From CBDFGE01 sp965247055 (lineage in GTDB: Bacteria > Chloroflexota > Dehalococcoidia > Lucifugimonadales > JAGWBF01), in contig CBDFGE010000004.1 of assembly GCA_965247055.1 (NCBI GenBank), forward strand, positions 310,001-374,000: DNA of 64,000 nt, written 5' to 3'. This document shows positions 32,204-41,206 of the stretch, in pieces. The notes under the pieces were generated by a model. The model was not told where the DNA came from and made no database searches. It was given only the letters and a program-made list of their open reading frames with translations. The position numbers and the translations under genes are program-made. The number at the start of each line of letters is the position of its first letter. The first letter of the stretch is position 1.

Positions 32204-33454
32204 ATGCGCGTCCTGATCCTCTCCCAGTTCTATGCGCCTGAGCCCATTCCAAAGCCCCATGAGCTAGCGGTAGGGCTGGCGGAAAAGGGCCATGAGGTAG
32301 TCGCCGTTACCGGGTTCCCGAATTATCCCCACGGTTCCCTTTACGAAGGCTACCACATGCGTCCCTGGCGTTGGGAGATGCGCGACGGAATACGCGTCCT
32401 GCGGCTCCCTCTATTCCCAGACCACAGCCGTTCGTCCCTTCGCCGAATACTGAACTACACGTCCTTTATGGCCGTCTCCTCCTTCTTGGGGCCGCTGCGC
32501 AGTGGCCCGGTGGACGTCATCTACGTATGGCATCCTCCCCTCACCATCGGCGTACCGGCATGGCTTATGGGGCTGATGCGCCGCGTGCCCTTTGTGTATG
32601 GTGTCCATGACCTGTGGCCCGAGGCGGTAGCGGCCACAGGGATGGTGAGAAGCCGCCGTGTGCTGAGTTGGATGTCGAGGCTGGAAAAATTCGTATATCG
32701 CCGGGCCTCGGCCATCACCGTCGTCTCACCAGGGTATAAGCAGAACCTGATGGGTAAGGGTGTTCCCGCCGACAAGGTCCACGTGATTACCGATTGGGCC
32801 AACGAGTCCATCTTTCGGCCGGTGCCGCCCGACGGAGCCCTGGCTGCGGAGATGGGGATGGAGGGGCGTTTTAACGTGCTTTTCGGGGGCAACATGGGGC
32901 TGGCCCAGGCGCTGGATACCGTTATCCAGGCGGCACAGCGCCTGGCGCATGTGCCGGAAATCCAGTTCGTGTTCGCCGGAGATGGACTGGACAGACCAAG
33001 GATCGAGGCCCTGGTACAGGAAAAGGGACTGAACAACGTGCGCTTCTTGGGACGCCAGCCCCTGGAGAGGATGCCCCATCTGTGCGCCCTGTCCGACGTT
33101 CTGCTGCACCACTTCAGGCGGGACCCCCTCTTTGAGATCAGCATCCCCGGCAAGGTTTTTACCTACCTGGCATGTCAGCGGCCCATTCTGATGGCGGCCA
33201 AAGGCGATGCAGCGGACCTGGTGGAGGCGGCCGGAGGGGGGGTGACATGTGCGCCGGAGGACCCGGCGGCCCTCGCCGATGCGGTCCTCAAGCTGTATCG
33301 GATGTCTCCTGGGCAACGGGCCGAAATGGGGGCCATGGGGAGGCAGGCCTTCCTCCAGCGATACTCGCGAGAGGTGCTGGTCCGGCGTCACGAGGAGCTC
33401 CTCAGCCGGGTGGCGGGGCGTACCGAACCGGTGAAGGGCTCACAGGGGGTCTGA
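32204..33454 (+). CDS. Family 4 glycosyltransferase, WbuB-like
   Basis: 416 residues. MRVLILSQFYAPEPIPKPHE starts the acceptor domain; VIYVWHPPLTIGVPAWLMG and FVYGVHDLWPEAVAATGMV are strongly conserved in the WbuB/amino-sugar transferase subfamily. The donor domain has FNVLFGGNMGLAQALDTVIQ, FVFAGDGLDRPRIE, VRFLGRQPLERMP and a modified ALSDVLLHHFRRDP where most GT4 proteins have the E-x7-E motif. WbuB-type enzymes transfer N-acetylated 6-deoxy amino sugars. The next gene, a UDP-GlcNAc 2-epimerase, starts immediately after its stop, as is common for this subfamily. Confidence 0.85.
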   Translation: MRVLILSQFYAPEPIPKPHELAVGLAEKGHEVVAVTGFPNYPHGSLYEGYHMRPWRWEMRDGIRVLRLPLFPDHSRSSLRRILNYTSFMAVSSFLGPLRSGPVDVIYVWHPPLTIGVPAWLMGLMRRVPFVYGVHDLWPEAVAATGMVRSRRVLSWMSRLEKFVYRRASAITVVSPGYKQNLMGKGVPADKVHVITDWANESIFRPVPPDGALAAEMGMEGRFNVLFGGNMGLAQALDTVIQAAQRLAHVPEIQFVFAGDGLDRPRIEALVQEKGLNNVRFLGRQPLERMPHLCALSDVLLHHFRRDPLFEISIPGKVFTYLACQRPILMAAKGDAADLVEAAGGGVTCAPEDPAALADAVLKLYRMSPGQRAEMGAMGRQAFLQRYSREVLVRRHEELLSRVAGRTEPVKGSQGV

Positions 33455-34543
33455 TTGCGGCTGTGCTTCGTTGTCGGCACCAGGCCCGAGATCATCAAGA
33501 TGAGCCCCATCGTGAGGAACTGTGCGAGTCGGGGGGTGGACTTCTTCATCCTTCATACTGGACAGCATTACACTTACAATATGGACATGTTGTTCTTCGA
33601 GGAGCTCAGTCTTCCGGCCCCCGACTACAACGTGATGGTGGGTTCTGGAAGTTTTGCCTCCCAGATGGGCAAGATCATGATCGGCCTGGAGGAGGTGCTG
33701 ACCAAGGAGGAGGCGAGCTACGTTCTGGGGGAAGGGGACACCAATTCCGTACTTGGGGCCGCTCTGGTCGCGTCCCATCTACATATTCCCTTCGTCCACG
33801 TAGAAGCGGGGCTCAGGAGCTATAACAGGCTGATGCAGGAGGAGCACAATAGGATAATCGCCGATAGGGTGGCCGATCTTCTGTTTCCCCCCACCCCTCT
33901 GTCAAGGGACATCCTCATCCAGGAGGGGTACGAGCGAAGCAGGATCTATGTCACGGGCAACACCATAGTCGATGCCCTTCGGCATTACCTGCCTGCGGCC
34001 ATAGAGGCGAGCTCCCCGGAGAAGTTTGGGGTGGAGCCCCAGAAGTATTTTCTGGCGACGGTGCACCGTGCTGAGAACACCGATTGCTCCCTTAGCATGG
34101 GACGCATTCTGGAGGGGCTGGAGCGCGCATCCCGGGAGCACGGGCTGCCTGTGGTGTTCCCCATCCACCCGAGGACCAGGTCCAGGATCGCCGATTTCAA
34201 CATTCCGGTCCCGGACCGTATACGTTTGATTGATCCGGTGGGCTATTACGATTTTCTGGTCCTGGAAAAACAGGCGGCGCTGATTTTCACCGACTCTGGG
34301 GGCGTGCAGGAAGAGAGCTGCATCTTCCAGGTACCTTGCGTTACCCTCCGGGAGGACACTGAGAGGCCGGAGACGATCCTCGTCGGAGGCAACCTTCTGG
34401 CCGGCACCTCCCCAGAGGGTATTGTGGAGGGGGCTAACACGATGCTCGGCAGGTCCCGGGACTGGGCCAATCCCTTCGGCGATGGCGATGCGGCTGCCAG
34501 GATGGTCGATATCCTGCTGGAGGTCAGCCGGCAGGAGCGGTAG
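33455..34543 (+). CDS. wecB: UDP-N-acetylglucosamine 2-epimerase (WecB/MnaA type)
   Basis: A 362-residue cytosolic enzyme that interconverts UDP-GlcNAc and UDP-ManNAc. LCFVVGTRPEIIKMSPIVRN is the signature N-terminus, LHTGQHYTYNMD and VLGEGDTNSVLGAALVA follow, then FVHVEAGLRSYNRLMQEEHN, and the C-terminal sugar-nucleotide site FTDSGGVQEESCIFQVPCVT with LREDTERPETI. All conserved blocks are present. The only in-frame start is TTG 33455, directly after the previous TGA, so translation is probably coupled. Some homologues act on UDP-FucNAc-type sugars, which would fit the adjacent WbuB-like transferase. Confidence 0.9.
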   Translation: MRLCFVVGTRPEIIKMSPIVRNCASRGVDFFILHTGQHYTYNMDMLFFEELSLPAPDYNVMVGSGSFASQMGKIMIGLEEVLTKEEASYVLGEGDTNSVLGAALVASHLHIPFVHVEAGLRSYNRLMQEEHNRIIADRVADLLFPPTPLSRDILIQEGYERSRIYVTGNTIVDALRHYLPAAIEASSPEKFGVEPQKYFLATVHRAENTDCSLSMGRILEGLERASREHGLPVVFPIHPRTRSRIADFNIPVPDRIRLIDPVGYYDFLVLEKQAALIFTDSGGVQEESCIFQVPCVTLREDTERPETILVGGNLLAGTSPEGIVEGANTMLGRSRDWANPFGDGDAAARMVDILLEVSRQER

Positions 34544-34635
34544 TGCTTTCGGTGCGGGGCGAGAGGCGTTGCGTGCGCAGCAGGGGTACAGTATCATAGT
34601 CCCGGCGTGAGAAACCACTCAGCGAGCGAAAAGCG

Positions 34636-35565
34636 ATGGCGAAGATAATGGTAACGGGTGGCAGAGGGTTTATCGGTACCAATCTGGTGGCCGAGCTGCG
34701 CTCCAGGGGCCACAATGTGATCACGTGCGACATCGTCCACGGTGAGGATGAGGAGCATGTGAGAGCGGATGTGAGGAGCTACTGGCAGCTTCAGAGGATC
34801 TTCGAGAAATATACTTTCGACTACGTCTATCACCTGGCAGCCGAATACGGAAGGTGGAATGGCGAGGACTATTACGAGAATCTCTGGGCAACCAACGTTG
34901 TGGGAACAAAGAATATCCTTAGGCTCCAGGAGAAATACAAATTCCGCCACATCTGTTTCAGTAGCTGCGAAGTCTACGGCGACTATGGCGGCGTGATAAC
35001 CGAAGACCTGATGGACCGCGTGCCGATCAAGCAGCTGAACGACTACGCCATCAGCAAGTGGGCCGGGGAGCTGCAGGTCTTGAACTCTGCGGAAATGTTC
35101 GGGACCGAGACGGTCAGGGTTCGGCCCCTCAACTGCTATGGCCCCCATGAGTACTACAGTGCCTACAGGGGTGTTATACCCATTTTCGTTTATCGCGCCC
35201 TGATGGGCCTGCCCTACACGGTGTACTTGGGTCACCAGCGCATCTTCGATTACGTATCGGACACCTGCCGGACCATCGCGAACATCGTCGATAACTTCCG
35301 TCCCGGCGAGGCCTACCATATCGGCTCGAAGGAAGAGTGGATCAGGGACATCAAGCAGGTGTCCGATCTGGTCCTACAGTACCTGGGCAAAGATGACAGT
35401 CTGGTGACCTACAAGGAAGCCGAGGCCTTCACCACCCAGACCAAGCGGATGGACTCCTCGAAGGCGCGGCGAGACTTGGGCCACGACCCCAAGGTACCCC
35501 CCGAGGAGGGGGTCCCCATGTATATCGACTGGATGAAAAAGGCCTATGAAAATGGCAGGAGGTAG
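34636..35565 (+). CDS. NAD-dependent epimerase/dehydratase-family protein
   Basis: A 309-residue extended SDR. KIMVTGGRGFIGTNLVAELR is the cofactor site, YHLAAEYGRWNGEDYYEN the next strand and loop, HICFSSCEVYGDYGG carries Ser and Glu, and DYAISKWAGELQVL carries Tyr-x3-Lys. RVRPLNCYGPHEYYSAY and QRIFDYVSDTCRTI complete the fold. It has the S-C-E-V-Y-G pattern shared with the protein at 31214, so dehydratase or decarboxylase activity is possible. Its nucleotide-sugar substrate is not identifiable. It is followed after 5 nt by another epimerase. Confidence 0.78.
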   Translation: MAKIMVTGGRGFIGTNLVAELRSRGHNVITCDIVHGEDEEHVRADVRSYWQLQRIFEKYTFDYVYHLAAEYGRWNGEDYYENLWATNVVGTKNILRLQEKYKFRHICFSSCEVYGDYGGVITEDLMDRVPIKQLNDYAISKWAGELQVLNSAEMFGTETVRVRPLNCYGPHEYYSAYRGVIPIFVYRALMGLPYTVYLGHQRIFDYVSDTCRTIANIVDNFRPGEAYHIGSKEEWIRDIKQVSDLVLQYLGKDDSLVTYKEAEAFTTQTKRMDSSKARRDLGHDPKVPPEEGVPMYIDWMKKAYENGRR

Positions 35566-35570
35566 GCTTA

Positions 35571-36626
35571 ATGTCCGACTATTTGGGGAGCTATAAAGGG
35601 AAGACCGTTCTGGTGACGGGAGGAGCCGGCGCCATAGGGTCCAACCTTTGTCGAGCCCTGACGGACCTGGAAGCAGGGCTGGTCATCATCCTGGATGACC
35701 TGTCCGCTGCTTACGAGTGGAACATTCCATCGGGTCCCTCCATCCTTTTCGTCAAGGGTAGCGTAACGGACGAGACCAGCCTGAAGCGGGTGTTCAACGA
35801 AGGCCCCAGCCATGTCTTTCACTTGGCCGCCTTCTTCGCCAACCAGAACTCGGTGGACTATCCGGAGAGGGACCTGGAAGTGAATGGCCTGGGCACACTA
35901 CGCGTCCTGCAGTACGCCAACATGGCACGGGTTTCGCGTTTCGTCTACGCCTCCTCGGGGTGTTCCATCTATGGGAGCGAGGCGCCGATACCACTGCGAG
36001 AGGACTTCATGTCCATGCATCTTAGTACACCCTACCAGGTCACCAAGATGTTGGGCGAACTCTATGGTAATTTCTTCTCCCACCACTATGGCCTGAATGT
36101 GGTCAAGACGCGCTTTTTCAACTCATACGGTCCGGGGGAGGTCGCCGGCCAGTACCGCAACGTCATCCCCAATTTCATCTATTGGGCCATGAAGGGCTAT
36201 CCCCTGCCTATCACCGGAACTGGAGAGGAGACCAGGGATTTCACCTACGTAGGCGACCTGGTGGATGGCCTGCTCAGGGCGGGCTATTTCGAGGAGGCCA
36301 TTGGACAAGAGGTGAACCTGGCCTCGGGACAGGAGATAACGATCCTTGACCTGGCTCAGCTGATAAACCGGATGGTCGGCAACGAAGCGGGGGTGCGCTT
36401 CGTCTCGAAGAGGAAGTGGGACACGAAGTCCCGTTTACTGGCCTCTGTGGACCGGGCGAGGGAGCTGCTGGGCTATGAGCCCCGGGCATCTTTTGAGGAA
36501 GGGATACAGAGCGCCGTAGATTGGTTTAGGGACAACCGTGAAAATATCGAGAGGTGCGCCTCATTTGCCCCCGGAATCTCGTCCGCCGTGCGGGAGCTGG
36601 CCATGGAGAGGGCTCCCACGGCCTGA
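35571..36626 (+). CDS. NAD-dependent epimerase-family protein
   Basis: A 351-residue extended SDR. KTVLVTGGAGAIGSNLCRAL is the NAD site, HVFHLAAFFANQNSVDYPE follows, then FVYASSGCSIYGSEAPIPL and TPYQVTKMLGELYGNFFSHH with Tyr-x3-Lys. TRFFNSYGPGEVAGQYRNVI and GTGEETRDFTYVGDLVDGLL are GalE/UDP-sugar-epimerase-type blocks. A C-terminal tail of about 25 residues (RCASFAPGISSAVREL) extends beyond the fold. The Ser-Gly-Cys at the catalytic position lacks the dehydratase Asp-Glu, which favours a 4-epimerase. ATG 35571 is preceded by an AGGAGG site in the end of the previous gene. Confidence 0.78.
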   Translation: MSDYLGSYKGKTVLVTGGAGAIGSNLCRALTDLEAGLVIILDDLSAAYEWNIPSGPSILFVKGSVTDETSLKRVFNEGPSHVFHLAAFFANQNSVDYPERDLEVNGLGTLRVLQYANMARVSRFVYASSGCSIYGSEAPIPLREDFMSMHLSTPYQVTKMLGELYGNFFSHHYGLNVVKTRFFNSYGPGEVAGQYRNVIPNFIYWAMKGYPLPITGTGEETRDFTYVGDLVDGLLRAGYFEEAIGQEVNLASGQEITILDLAQLINRMVGNEAGVRFVSKRKWDTKSRLLASVDRARELLGYEPRASFEEGIQSAVDWFRDNRENIERCASFAPGISSAVRELAMERAPTA

Positions 36627-36686
36627 TGTCTCACCTTCTATCGGCAGGTTACCCGTCCCATTCTTGAAACCAAGGGGTACCGGTCT

Positions 36687-37616
36687 GTGCGTGCGCTAGT
36701 TACTGGCGGGGCAGGCTTCATCGGCTCCAATCTGGTTGCCAAGCTACTTGAGCTGGGCCACCTCGTGACGGTGCTGGACGATTTCTCGACCGGGCAGCGG
36801 GACAACCTGCCAGAAAGCGGGAACCTTACCGTCCACCGGGGCGACGTCCTCGACCATCCTCTGTTGCTGGAATCGATGGAGGGTGCAGAGGTGGTGTTTC
36901 ACATGGCGGCCCAGGTAGGAAATGTCCTTTCCCTCCAGAGGCCGGACTCGGACCTCAAGACCAACGCCCTGGGGACTATCAAGGTCCTACAGGCGTGCAG
37001 GGACGTGGGAGCAAAAAGGGTCGTCCTCTCCTCCTCAAGCGCCATCTTTGGGGAGACGAAATACGTACCGGTAGACGAGGTCCATCCCCAGGACCCTGCG
37101 TCCCCCTACGGACTGAGTAAGCTGGCGGCGGAAAAATATTGCCTTCTCCTGGCCAAGGAGTACGGCCTCGAGACCTGTTGCCTTCGCTACTTCAATGCCT
37201 ACGGTGTAAATCAGTACTACAACCCCTATGGGAACGTGATCCCGATCTTCGTGGAGCGGACAATGGAGGGCAAGGACCTGACCATCTACGGCGACGGCTC
37301 GCAGACCCGGGACTTTATCGACGTTCGCGATTTGGTTCATAGCAACCTGCTGGCGGCGGAAAGCGAGGCCACGGGGGTATTCAACATAGGCACCGGAGTC
37401 GCAACAACCGTAACCGATCTGGCTGCCCACGTGATCAAGGCTGTCGGCAGGGAGGTGGCGGTGAGATACGCCCCTCCGAGAGCGGGAGAGGTGCAACATA
37501 GCCTTGCCGACATTTCGAAGGCAAAGAGAGAGCTAAATTTCTCCCCGACGGTGTCCATTGAGGAGGGGGTCCGGACCTACGCCAGCTGGTTCATCGGGAA
37601 GCGCTCCGCCCAGTAG
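36687..37616 (+). CDS. UDP-sugar 4-epimerase-like protein (GalE/WbpP-type SDR)
   Basis: A 309-residue extended SDR and the last gene of the polysaccharide run. RALVTGGAGFIGSNLVAKLL is the NAD loop, VTVLDDFSTGQRDNLPE is typical of UDP-hexose epimerases, VVFHMAAQVGNVLSLQRP, VVLSSSSAIFGETKYVPVDE and SPYGLSKLAAEKYCLLLAKE (Tyr-x3-Lys) follow. LRYFNAYGVNQ and GDGSQTRDFIDVRDLVHSNL are also standard. It most likely interconverts C4 epimers of UDP-Glc(NAc) or a uronic acid. The start is GTG 36687. A strong terminator 22 nt beyond its stop ends the operon. Confidence 0.82.
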   Translation: MRALVTGGAGFIGSNLVAKLLELGHLVTVLDDFSTGQRDNLPESGNLTVHRGDVLDHPLLLESMEGAEVVFHMAAQVGNVLSLQRPDSDLKTNALGTIKVLQACRDVGAKRVVLSSSSAIFGETKYVPVDEVHPQDPASPYGLSKLAAEKYCLLLAKEYGLETCCLRYFNAYGVNQYYNPYGNVIPIFVERTMEGKDLTIYGDGSQTRDFIDVRDLVHSNLLAAESEATGVFNIGTGVATTVTDLAAHVIKAVGREVAVRYAPPRAGEVQHSLADISKAKRELNFSPTVSIEEGVRTYASWFIGKRSAQ

Positions 37617-37638
37617 CGCTGGAGCACGCAACAGGTAA

Positions 37639-37687
37639 CGTCCCCGTGGGTGGCATCCCAGAGCCTGCCCACGGGGACGCGTTTTTT
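37639..37687 (+). terminator. Intrinsic terminator of the polysaccharide operon
   Basis: CGTCCCCGTGGG (37639-37650) pairs perfectly with CCCACGGGGACG (37668-37679) over 12 bp, and TTTTTT (37682-37687) follows after two bases. It lies 22 nt past the stop of the last epimerase gene and just before the nested IS element. This is the clearest rho-independent terminator in the window. Confidence 0.9.
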
Positions 37688-37787
37688 GTGGGGCCGGCTC
37701 CCAGGCCGCCTTGTCGATGTGCCAAGACCGCCTGGGGACTAACTCGCCGACACCGGTGAGGACCTCTACTTCAAGTGGACCCCATGA

Positions 37788-38083
37788 TCAGGACAGCGGT
37801 GAGGCTAAAATAAGAGAGTCTACCGCTGGGGTGTCTTGTAAACCTTCATCCGATGGTAAGGCTCGTGGATGTTCCAGTAAACACCTTTGTGGGCTCACTG
37901 CATGGAACACCTGACCCGGTGACCGATAGCCCAGGGCTTGATGGGGCCGCTCTTGGTTGTAGAAGGCCAGATAAGTCCCAATCCCCTTTCTGGCCTCAGT
38001 CCCATTTTGGTATGCCTTCAGGTACACCTCCTCGTACTTGATGCTGCGCCACAGCCGTTCCACGAAGACGTTGTCCATGCACC
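37788..38083 (-). pseudogene. IS3 transposase OrfB, C-terminal part
   Basis: On the - strand this reads RCMDNVFVERLWRSIKYEEV and then LAFYNQERPHQALGYRSP, the last third of the integrase core (rve) domain with the final Glu of the DDE triad in the VERLWRS helix and the ERPH motif. The frame was separated from its N-terminal part (40575-41206) by an IS256 insertion. Joining across the 8-bp duplication reconstructs S-M-D-G-R-G-R-C-M-D-N-V, the expected IS3 sequence. Not functional as it stands. Confidence 0.88.
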
Positions 38084-38091
38084 GGCCCCTG
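38084..38091 (+). repeat. Left 8-bp target-site duplication of the outer IS256 copy
   Basis: GGCCCCTG immediately precedes the IS256 end GGTCACGTCCC and is repeated at 40567-40574 after the other end. Eight to nine base pairs is the usual duplication size for IS256-family elements. Confidence 0.88.
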
Positions 38092-38142
38092 GGTCACGTC
38101 CCGTCAAGTGGTGTAAGAGAGCGTCATCCTGTTGATCGCGGT

Positions 38143-38328
38143 CTATGCCGCCGCCTTCGCTAGATCCGCCTCGGGTAGAGCTTCGTCGATGCTGTAGACC
38201 GCGGGTGTCATGTAACGAGGGCCGATGGCCCATTCGTCGTGCTGTTCGGCCAGGACAGCCCCAACGAGGCGACGCGCGGCCGGCCGGTTGGGAAAGATAC
38301 CCACCACGTTGGTGCGGCGCCGTATCTC
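38143..38328 (-). pseudogene. IS256 transposase copy A, C-terminal fragment (codons 343-403)
   Basis: The - strand frame reads EIRRRTNVVGIFPNRPAARR through to the end DEALPEADLAKAAA, identical in protein sequence to residues 343-403 of the intact copy B transposase. The frame runs on upstream into copy B's terminal repeat, giving a spurious N-terminus. It is the 3' remnant of copy A. Confidence 0.88.
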
Positions 38329-39699
38329 AGTAGAGTCCCAGGAAGTGGTGTAAGAAGAGGAGGGGGTCTGGAGTAAGAGAGACCACCGCGTCATCCTTAG
38401 CGGGCAAAGAAGAAAGCTCGAGAAAGGAGGACAACGGTGGTCAAGGAAAGGATGGACCTGCTGGAGTTGTTGCGCAAGGGGGGAATGGACGGTGACGTGG
38501 ACTTCCTACGGGAGGCTCTGAGAGTGCTGGTAGAGGGGATCATGGATGCGGAGGTGTCTGCGAGGACCGGTGCTGAGTATGGAGAACGCAGCCCTGAGCG
38601 GGTGACCCAGCGCAACGGGTATCGGTCCCGGGCGTGGGATACCCGGGTAGGGACTATGGAACTGCACATCCCGAAGCTTCGAGAGGGGAGCTACTTCCCG
38701 AGCCTGCTGGAGCCACGGCGTCGCAGCGAGCGAGCTCTGCTGGCTGTGATCCAGCAGGCCTATGTGGAAGGTGTATCGACAAGGCGGGTGGACGACCTGG
38801 TCAAGGCCCTGGGGTGCGAGGGTATCTCCAAGAGCCAGGTGTCCCGTATCTGCTCCGAGCTGGACGAGGTGGTGGAGGACTTCCTGGGTCGGCCGCTGGA
38901 CGGCGGATCATACCCCTACCTGTGGCTGGACGCACTAACCCAGAAGGTCAGAGAGGCCGGTAGGATCGTCAACGTCAGCGTGGTGGTGGCGACGGCGGTC
39001 AATGGCGAGGGCAAGCGGGAGATCATTGGGATGGACGTGGGTACCAGTGAAGACGGCGCCTTCTGGCTGGCCTTTCTGCGCTCACTGTCGGCCAGGGGTC
39101 TGAGCGGGGTGGATCTGGTGGTATCGGATGCGCATCAGGGACTCAGGGATGCCATCGCGACTGTCTTCGGTGGGGCCAGTTGGCAACGGTGCCGCACACA
39201 CTTCATGACCAACCTGCTCACTCGGGTCCCCAGGCGCGCTCAGCCCTGGGTGGCCACCATGGTACGCACCATCTACCAGCAGCCGTCCCCTCAGGAGGTC
39301 CACGCACAGCTCGAGCGGGTGATCGCCCAGCTACAGGACCCGTTCCCTCAGGTGGCCTCTCTACTGGACGCGGCTGGTGCGGACGTCCTGGCCTTCTCCA
39401 GCTTCCCACTCGCCCACTGGAAGAAGATCTGGTCTAACAACCCCCTGGAGCGTCTCAACAAGGAGATACGGCGCCGCACCAACGTGGTGGGTATCTTTCC
39501 CAACCGGCCGGCCGCGCGTCGCCTCGTTGGGGCTGTCCTGGCCGAACAGCACGACGAATGGGCCATCGGCCCTCGTTACATGACACCCGCGGTCTACAGC
39601 ATCGACGAAGCTCTACCCGAGGCGGATCTAGCGAAGGCGGCGGCATAGACCGCGATCAACAGGATGACGCTCTCTTACACCACTTGACGGGACGTGACC
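38329..39699 (+). mobile_element. Inner intact IS256-family copy (B), + orientation, 1371 bp
   Basis: It runs from AGTAGAGTCCCAGGAAGTGG to the end GACGGGACGTGACC, with imperfect terminal inverted repeats sharing AAGTGGTGTAAGA. It encodes one full transposase. It lies inside copy A in the opposite orientation, and its flanks (CGTATCTC left, GCGGCACC right) are not a duplication: 267 bp of copy A between them are gone. So its insertion was accompanied by a deletion, or the structure arose by recombination between copies. Confidence 0.88.
38437..39648 (+). CDS. IS256-family transposase (Transposase_mut)
   Basis: A 403-residue DDE transposase of the mutator type. PYLWLDALTQKVREAG holds the first Asp, GVDLVVSDAHQGLRDA the second Asp, CRTHFMTNLL is the C/D-x-H region typical of the family, and NNPLERLNKEIRRRTNVVGI carries the final Glu. 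FLREALRVLVEGIMDAEVSA and YGERSPERVTQRNGYRSR are the N-terminal DNA-binding blocks. The length and frame are intact, so this copy is probably active. The ATG-equivalent start is GTG 38437, preceded by AGAAAGGAGG. Confidence 0.93.
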   Translation: MVKERMDLLELLRKGGMDGDVDFLREALRVLVEGIMDAEVSARTGAEYGERSPERVTQRNGYRSRAWDTRVGTMELHIPKLREGSYFPSLLEPRRRSERALLAVIQQAYVEGVSTRRVDDLVKALGCEGISKSQVSRICSELDEVVEDFLGRPLDGGSYPYLWLDALTQKVREAGRIVNVSVVVATAVNGEGKREIIGMDVGTSEDGAFWLAFLRSLSARGLSGVDLVVSDAHQGLRDAIATVFGGASWQRCRTHFMTNLLTRVPRRAQPWVATMVRTIYQQPSPQEVHAQLERVIAQLQDPFPQVASLLDAAGADVLAFSSFPLAHWKKIWSNNPLERLNKEIRRRTNVVGIFPNRPAARRLVGAVLAEQHDEWAIGPRYMTPAVYSIDEALPEADLAKAAA

Positions 39700-40458
39700 G
39701 CGGCACCGTTGCCAACTGGCCCCACCGAAGACAGTCGCGATGGCATCCCTGAGTCCCTGATGCGCATCCGATACCACCAGATCCACCCCGCTCAGACCCC
39801 TGGCCGACAGTGAGCGCAGAAAGGCCAGCCAGAAGGCGCCGTCTTCACTGGTACCCACGTCCATCCCAATGATCTCCCGCTTGCCCTCGCCATTGACCGC
39901 CGTCGCCACCACCACGCTGACGTTGACGATCCTACCGGCCTCTCTGACCTTCTGGGTTAGTGCGTCCAGCCACAGGTAGGGGTATGATCCGCCGTCCAGC
40001 GGCCGACCCAGGAAGTCCTCCACCACCTCGTCCAGCTCGGAGCAGATACGGGACACCTGGCTCTTGGAGATACCCTCGCACCCCAGGGCCTTGACCAGGT
40101 CGTCCACCCGCCTTGTCGATACACCTTCCACATAGGCCTGCTGGATCACAGCCAGCAGAGCTCGCTCGCTGCGACGCCGTGGCTCCAGCAGGCTCGGGAA
40201 GTAGCTCCCCTCTCGAAGCTTCGGGATGTGCAGTTCCATAGTCCCTACCCGGGTATCCCACGCCCGGGACCGATACCCGTTGCGCTGGGTCACCCGCTCA
40301 GGGCTGCGTTCTCCATACTCAGCACCGGTCCTCGCAGACACCTCCGCATCCATGATCCCCTCTACCAGCACTCTCAGAGCCTCCCGTAGGAAGTCCACGT
40401 CACCGTCCATTCCCCCCTTGCGCAACAACTCCAGCAGGTCCATCCTTTCCTTGACCAC
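39700..40458 (-). pseudogene. IS256 transposase copy A, N-terminal fragment (codons 1-253)
   Basis: The - strand frame from 40458 is identical to residues 1-253 of copy B (ending GGASWQRCR) and includes the first two catalytic Asp residues. It then runs into the end of copy B, adding about 23 unrelated residues before a stop at 39628. The catalytic Glu region is missing, so the product would be inactive; it could still bind IS ends and act as a repressor (inference). Confidence 0.88.
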
Positions 40459-40566
40459 CGTTGTCCTCCTTTCTCGAGCTTTCTTCTTTGCCCGCTAAGG
40501 ATGACGCGGTGGTCTCTCTTACTCCAGACCCCCTCCTCTTCTTACACCACTTCCTGGGACTCTACT

Positions 40567-40574
40567 GGCCCCTG
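40567..40574 (+). repeat. Right 8-bp target-site duplication of the outer IS256 copy
   Basis: GGCCCCTG follows the IS256 terminus GGGACTCTACT and matches 38084-38091 exactly. Removing the element and one copy restores the IS3 orfB frame. Confidence 0.88.
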
Positions 40575-41206
40575 CCGTCCATGCTCACTTGAACGCCTTG
40601 CGCCAGCAGCATGCTGGTGAAGGCCTCGCTGGTGAACTGGCTGCCCTGGTCGGTGTTGAAGATCTGTGGCCGACCCTTGCTCAAGGCCTCTTCCAGAGCC
40701 GCAACACAGAAGTCTACCTCCAGGGTGTTGGACAGCCGCCAGGCCAGCACGTAGCGGCTGTGCCAGTCCATGATGGCCACCAAGTAGAGGAAACCCCGAG
40801 CCATGGGTATGTAGGTGATGTCGGTGGCCCACACCTGGTTGACCCGGTTGATCTCCAGCCCCCTGAGCAAGTACGGATAGACCTTATGCCCTGGGTTTGG
40901 CTTGCTGGTGTTGGGACGCCGGTAGATGGCCTCCAGGCCTATCAGCTGCATCAGCCGGCGGACCCGCTTGCGGTTGACCTGGTGTCCGTGATTGCTGAGC
41001 CAGGCAGTCATCCTTCTGGAGCCGTAGAAAGGTGTCTTCAGGTACTGTTGGGCTATGAGGGCCATCAACTCCAAGTCCTCGGCGCCGGCCTCGGTTGGCA
41101 GGTAGTACAACGAGGAGCGGCTGATACCCAGCAAGGCGCACTGGCGTACCAGAGACAGCTTCGGTTCTTCTCGGTCAATCATGGCCCGGCGTTGGGACCG
41201 GCTCAC
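40575..41206 (-). pseudogene. IS3 transposase OrfB, N-terminal part
   Basis: From GTG 41206 on the - strand: LVRQCALLGISRSSLYYLPT and YGSRRMTAWLSNHGHQVNRK (HTH_21 region), then NQVWATDITYIPMARGFLYL (first Asp) and IFNTDQGSQFTSEAFTSMLL (second Asp). The frame ends at the IS256 insertion, after MDGRG. The C-terminal part with the third catalytic residue lies at 37788-38083. The GTG start overlaps the orfA stop (GTGA), and a -1 slip site upstream could produce an OrfAB fusion. Confidence 0.88.

Larger units (their letters stand above)
38092..40566 (-). mobile_element. Outer IS256-family copy (A), - orientation, split by copy B
   Basis: Copy A consists of 38092-38328 (237 bp, 3' end) and 39700-40566 (867 bp, 5' end). 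Together with the 267 bp missing at the internal junction this equals 1371 bp, exactly the length of copy B. Terminal inverted repeats share the core AAGTGGTGTAAGA. It inserted into the IS3 orfB with the 8-bp duplication GGCCCCTG. Its transposase lost codons 254-342 when copy B arrived, so it cannot transpose by itself but can be moved in trans. Confidence 0.88.

Noticed and set aside
38143..38394. A stand-alone 83-residue gene
   Set aside because: It is the C-terminal end of the disrupted IS256 transposase plus the inner element's terminal repeat read through.
39628..40458. A stand-alone 276-residue transposase
   Set aside because: The last ~23 residues come from reading into the end of the inner IS256 copy. 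It is a truncated copy A fragment, not a separate gene.
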